Source of the DNA: Methanomassiliicoccales archaeon
GTDB lineage: Archaea > Thermoplasmatota > Thermoplasmata > Methanomassiliicoccales > JACIVX01
DNA length: 8,308 bases
Assembly (NCBI GenBank): GCA_028679985.1
Contig: JAJRAH010000124.1
Location: 1-8,308, forward strand
Direction: 5' to 3'
The translations under genes and the position numbers were made by a program. How positions within the stretch are numbered: the first letter of the stretch is position 1; every line of letters begins with the position of its first letter. The notes below the pieces were generated by a model that did not search any database, had not been told where the DNA came from, and was given only the letters and a program-made list of their open reading frames with translations. Positions 6,741 to 8,308 of this stretch are shown here, piece after piece.

Positions 6741-7832
6741 ATGCCGGACATACGGCTCGAAGACGTCCACAAGCGCTACGATGGCATCAAGGCCGCGGAT
6801 GGTCTTGATTTCTCGGTCAGGGACGGCGAGTACGTTTGTCTTCTAGGGCCGACGGGCGCGGGAAAGACCACAGCGCTGAGGATTATGGCCGGTCTCACGG
6901 AGCCCGACTCCGGCAAGGTGTTGTTCGACGGCAAGGACGTCACTTCTGTGGAACCGGAGGATCGCAAAGCGGTTCTTCTATCCCAGACCTACTCTCTCTT
7001 TCCCCAGATGACGGTCGCGGAGAACATATTGTTCGGGCCGAATATTCGGAACTGGCCGGAAGAGGCGAGGGTCAAGACCCTTGCCAACATGTTGGACTTA
7101 GTGCGTCTCACCCGCCGGTCCGATGCATACCCCAGGGAACTCAGCGGAGGGATGCAACAGAGAACCGCTTTGGCGAGGGCTTTGGCGTCGGGAGCGAAGG
7201 TTCTCCTTCTCGACGAGCCGCTGCGGGCTTTGGACGCTAGATTGAGAATCAGCCTCCGTCACGATCTGAGATCCCTCGCGAAATCGCTCAGGATCACAAC
7301 TATCCACGTCACGCATGACCAGGATGAGGCGCTGGTGATGGCAGACAGGATTGCCGTAGTCAGGAACGGCAGGGTCCTACAGATGGACACTCCAAAGGAG
7401 GTGTTCGATCGTCCGGTTTCTCCCTTCGTCGCGAACTTCGTGGGGCAATCGAACTTCTTTCAGGGTTCGGTGTCCCGCGTGGATGGCAGCATCGAGGTCA
7501 GGGACGAGCAGGGGCGGAAGGTGTTCGCACGGGAGACCGCTGTGAGTCCAGGAGAAAAGGTAGTGGTGGGAGTCAAGGTCGGCAACACCGAGATTGCAAA
7601 GGAACGGGAAGGCTACCTCCAAGGGATCGTGGAGCGTATCCTGTTCGAGGGGCGCAACCTCTTCATTGACGTCATGGTCTCGGGTCTCGGTCGATTCTCG
7701 TCGAGGATGCCAGCAGTGAAGAAAGGGGAATTTGCGGTCGGGGATAAGGTATCGATCAGGTGGACACCCGACAAGGCGACAGTGTTCACGTTGAAAGACA
7801 AGAGTCTGGATGATGAGTTGAGGGTGGAGTAG
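6741..7832 (+). CDS. ABC importer ATPase subunit 1, MalK/PotA/FbpC-like with C-terminal regulatory domain
   Basis: This cytoplasmic ATPase powers the adjacent permease. The 363-residue chain carries Walker A GPTGAGKTT (36-44), Q-loop Gln82 within SQTYSLFPQMTV, signature LSGGMQQR (Ser135), Walker B VLLLDE (Asp158, catalytic Glu159) and H-loop His192 in THDQDEAL. The D-loop reads LRALD instead of the usual LSALD or LSNLD, with Arg162 in place of Ser. From about residue 235 (FVGQSNFF) to the end there is a TOBE-type beta-rich domain, as in MalK, PotA and FbpC. Its usual VRPE-like motif appears as VGVKVGNTEI, so it is divergent. The ATG follows the permease TAG with no gap. GGGGGGCGAT four bases upstream (6727-6736) could serve as ribosome site. 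The substrate class cannot be named from the sequence. Confidence 0.94.
   Translation: MPDIRLEDVHKRYDGIKAADGLDFSVRDGEYVCLLGPTGAGKTTALRIMAGLTEPDSGKVLFDGKDVTSVEPEDRKAVLLSQTYSLFPQMTVAENILFGPNIRNWPEEARVKTLANMLDLVRLTRRSDAYPRELSGGMQQRTALARALASGAKVLLLDEPLRALDARLRISLRHDLRSLAKSLRITTIHVTHDQDEALVMADRIAVVRNGRVLQMDTPKEVFDRPVSPFVANFVGQSNFFQGSVSRVDGSIEVRDEQGRKVFARETAVSPGEKVVVGVKVGNTEIAKEREGYLQGIVERILFEGRNLFIDVMVSGLGRFSSRMPAVKKGEFAVGDKVSIRWTPDKATVFTLKDKSLDDELRVE
7821..7826 (+). promoter_or_regulatory. Probable ribosome binding site of ATPase gene 2
   Basis: AGGGTG lies six bases before ATG 7833, inside the last codons of ATPase 1. It is a partial match to the GGAGGTG complement of archaeal 16S rRNA. With the abutting stop and start codons, it suggests translational coupling. 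Confidence 0.4.
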
Positions 7833-8308
7833 ATGCCAGTAGTGGTCATGAAGGACGTCACGATGCGGTGGGGGAGTGTTGTTGCCGCCGATGAAGTCAA
7901 TCTCAGGATCGAGGACGGGGAGTACGTCACGATTCTCGGTCCTTCTGGTTGTGGCAAGACCACTCTGGTAAGGATTATCGCGGGCATTCTAGAGCAAACC
8001 GAAGGTGAGGTCTATATTGACGGCAAGAGCATGGCAGACGTACCGACTGAGGAACGCGACATAGGCTACGTGTTCCAGAACATCGCTCTTTTCCCGCATC
8101 TCGATGTCCTCGGGAACGTCTCATACGGTCCGAGAGTGAGGAGCGTCGGCAAGATCGAATGGGAGAAGATATCTCGCAAGAACCTTGAGCTTGTGAGGTT
8201 GCTTGACAAGATGAAGATGTTCCCATCGGAACTATGCGGCGGGGAACAACAGAAAGCCTCTCTCGCAAGAGCTCTATCGACAGGCGCGAAGCTTCTACTG
8301 CTCGACGA
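7833..8308 (+). CDS. ABC importer ATPase subunit 2, 3' end outside window
   Basis: This is a second, different importer ATPase, visible as 158 residues plus two bases. Its Walker A is GPSGCGKTT (36-44), and its Q-loop is Gln82 in YVFQNIALFPHLDV. The signature is LCGGEQQK, with Cys135 where nearly all family members have Ser, and Lys where Arg is usual. It runs into Walker B LLLLD (Asp158) at the window edge. All motifs fall at the same residue numbers as in ATPase 1, so the two are clear homologues, probably paralogues. The Cys codon is TGC, one base change from a Ser TCC codon. The ATG directly follows the TAG of ATPase 1, so the gene belongs to the importer operon and probably pairs with ATPase 1 as a heterodimer. 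The catalytic Glu, D-loop, H-loop and any regulatory domain are not visible. It could instead form a homodimer shared with another permease. Confidence 0.93.
   Translation, partial: MPVVVMKDVTMRWGSVVAADEVNLRIEDGEYVTILGPSGCGKTTLVRIIAGILEQTEGEVYIDGKSMADVPTEERDIGYVFQNIALFPHLDVLGNVSYGPRVRSVGKIEWEKISRKNLELVRLLDKMKMFPSELCGGEQQKASLARALSTGAKLLLLD

Overview
The window reads as archaeal chromosome, most likely from a euryarchaeal or Thermoplasmatota-like lineage. The pointers are an Sm-like (LSm) archaeal RNA-binding protein gene, TATA-type promoter elements, GGTGA or GGAGG ribosome binding sites placed 4-9 bases before starts, and an smc-scpA-scpB cluster of the kind common in euryarchaea. This lineage call is inference from content; no rRNA or other marker gene is present. 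All eight genes lie on the + strand and are packed tightly. The three gaps are only about 80-120 bases each, and I see no tRNA, CRISPR array, insertion sequence or convincing terminator in them.

Region 1 (1-3612) is a chromosome-condensation operon: the 3' part of smc (hinge, returning coiled coil, C-terminal ATPase lobe), then scpA overlapping it by four bases, then scpB starting one base after scpA with a TTG codon. Together they should encode the SMC-ScpA-ScpB ring, with ScpA as the kleisin and ScpB as the winged-helix partner.

Region 2 (3613-4997) holds two separate household genes. One is a 71-residue Sm-like protein behind a plausible TATA box and very short leader. The other is a sugar-1-phosphate nucleotidyltransferase with a C-terminal left-handed beta-helix, probably making an NDP-sugar for glycan synthesis.

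Region 3 (4998-8308) is an ABC importer operon of unknown substrate. It encodes one polypeptide that fuses two homologous permease halves, followed by two different ATPase genes, each starting directly after the previous stop codon. The second ATPase runs off the window at its Walker B aspartate. No substrate-binding protein is visible. This is the most interesting part: both the permease halves and the two ATPases look asymmetric. The visible non-standard residues are Cys for Ser in the second ATPase's signature motif, Arg for Ser in the first ATPase's D-loop, and a degraded EAA motif in the first permease half. I did not find a clearly novel system; the asymmetric importer is the best candidate for follow-up.
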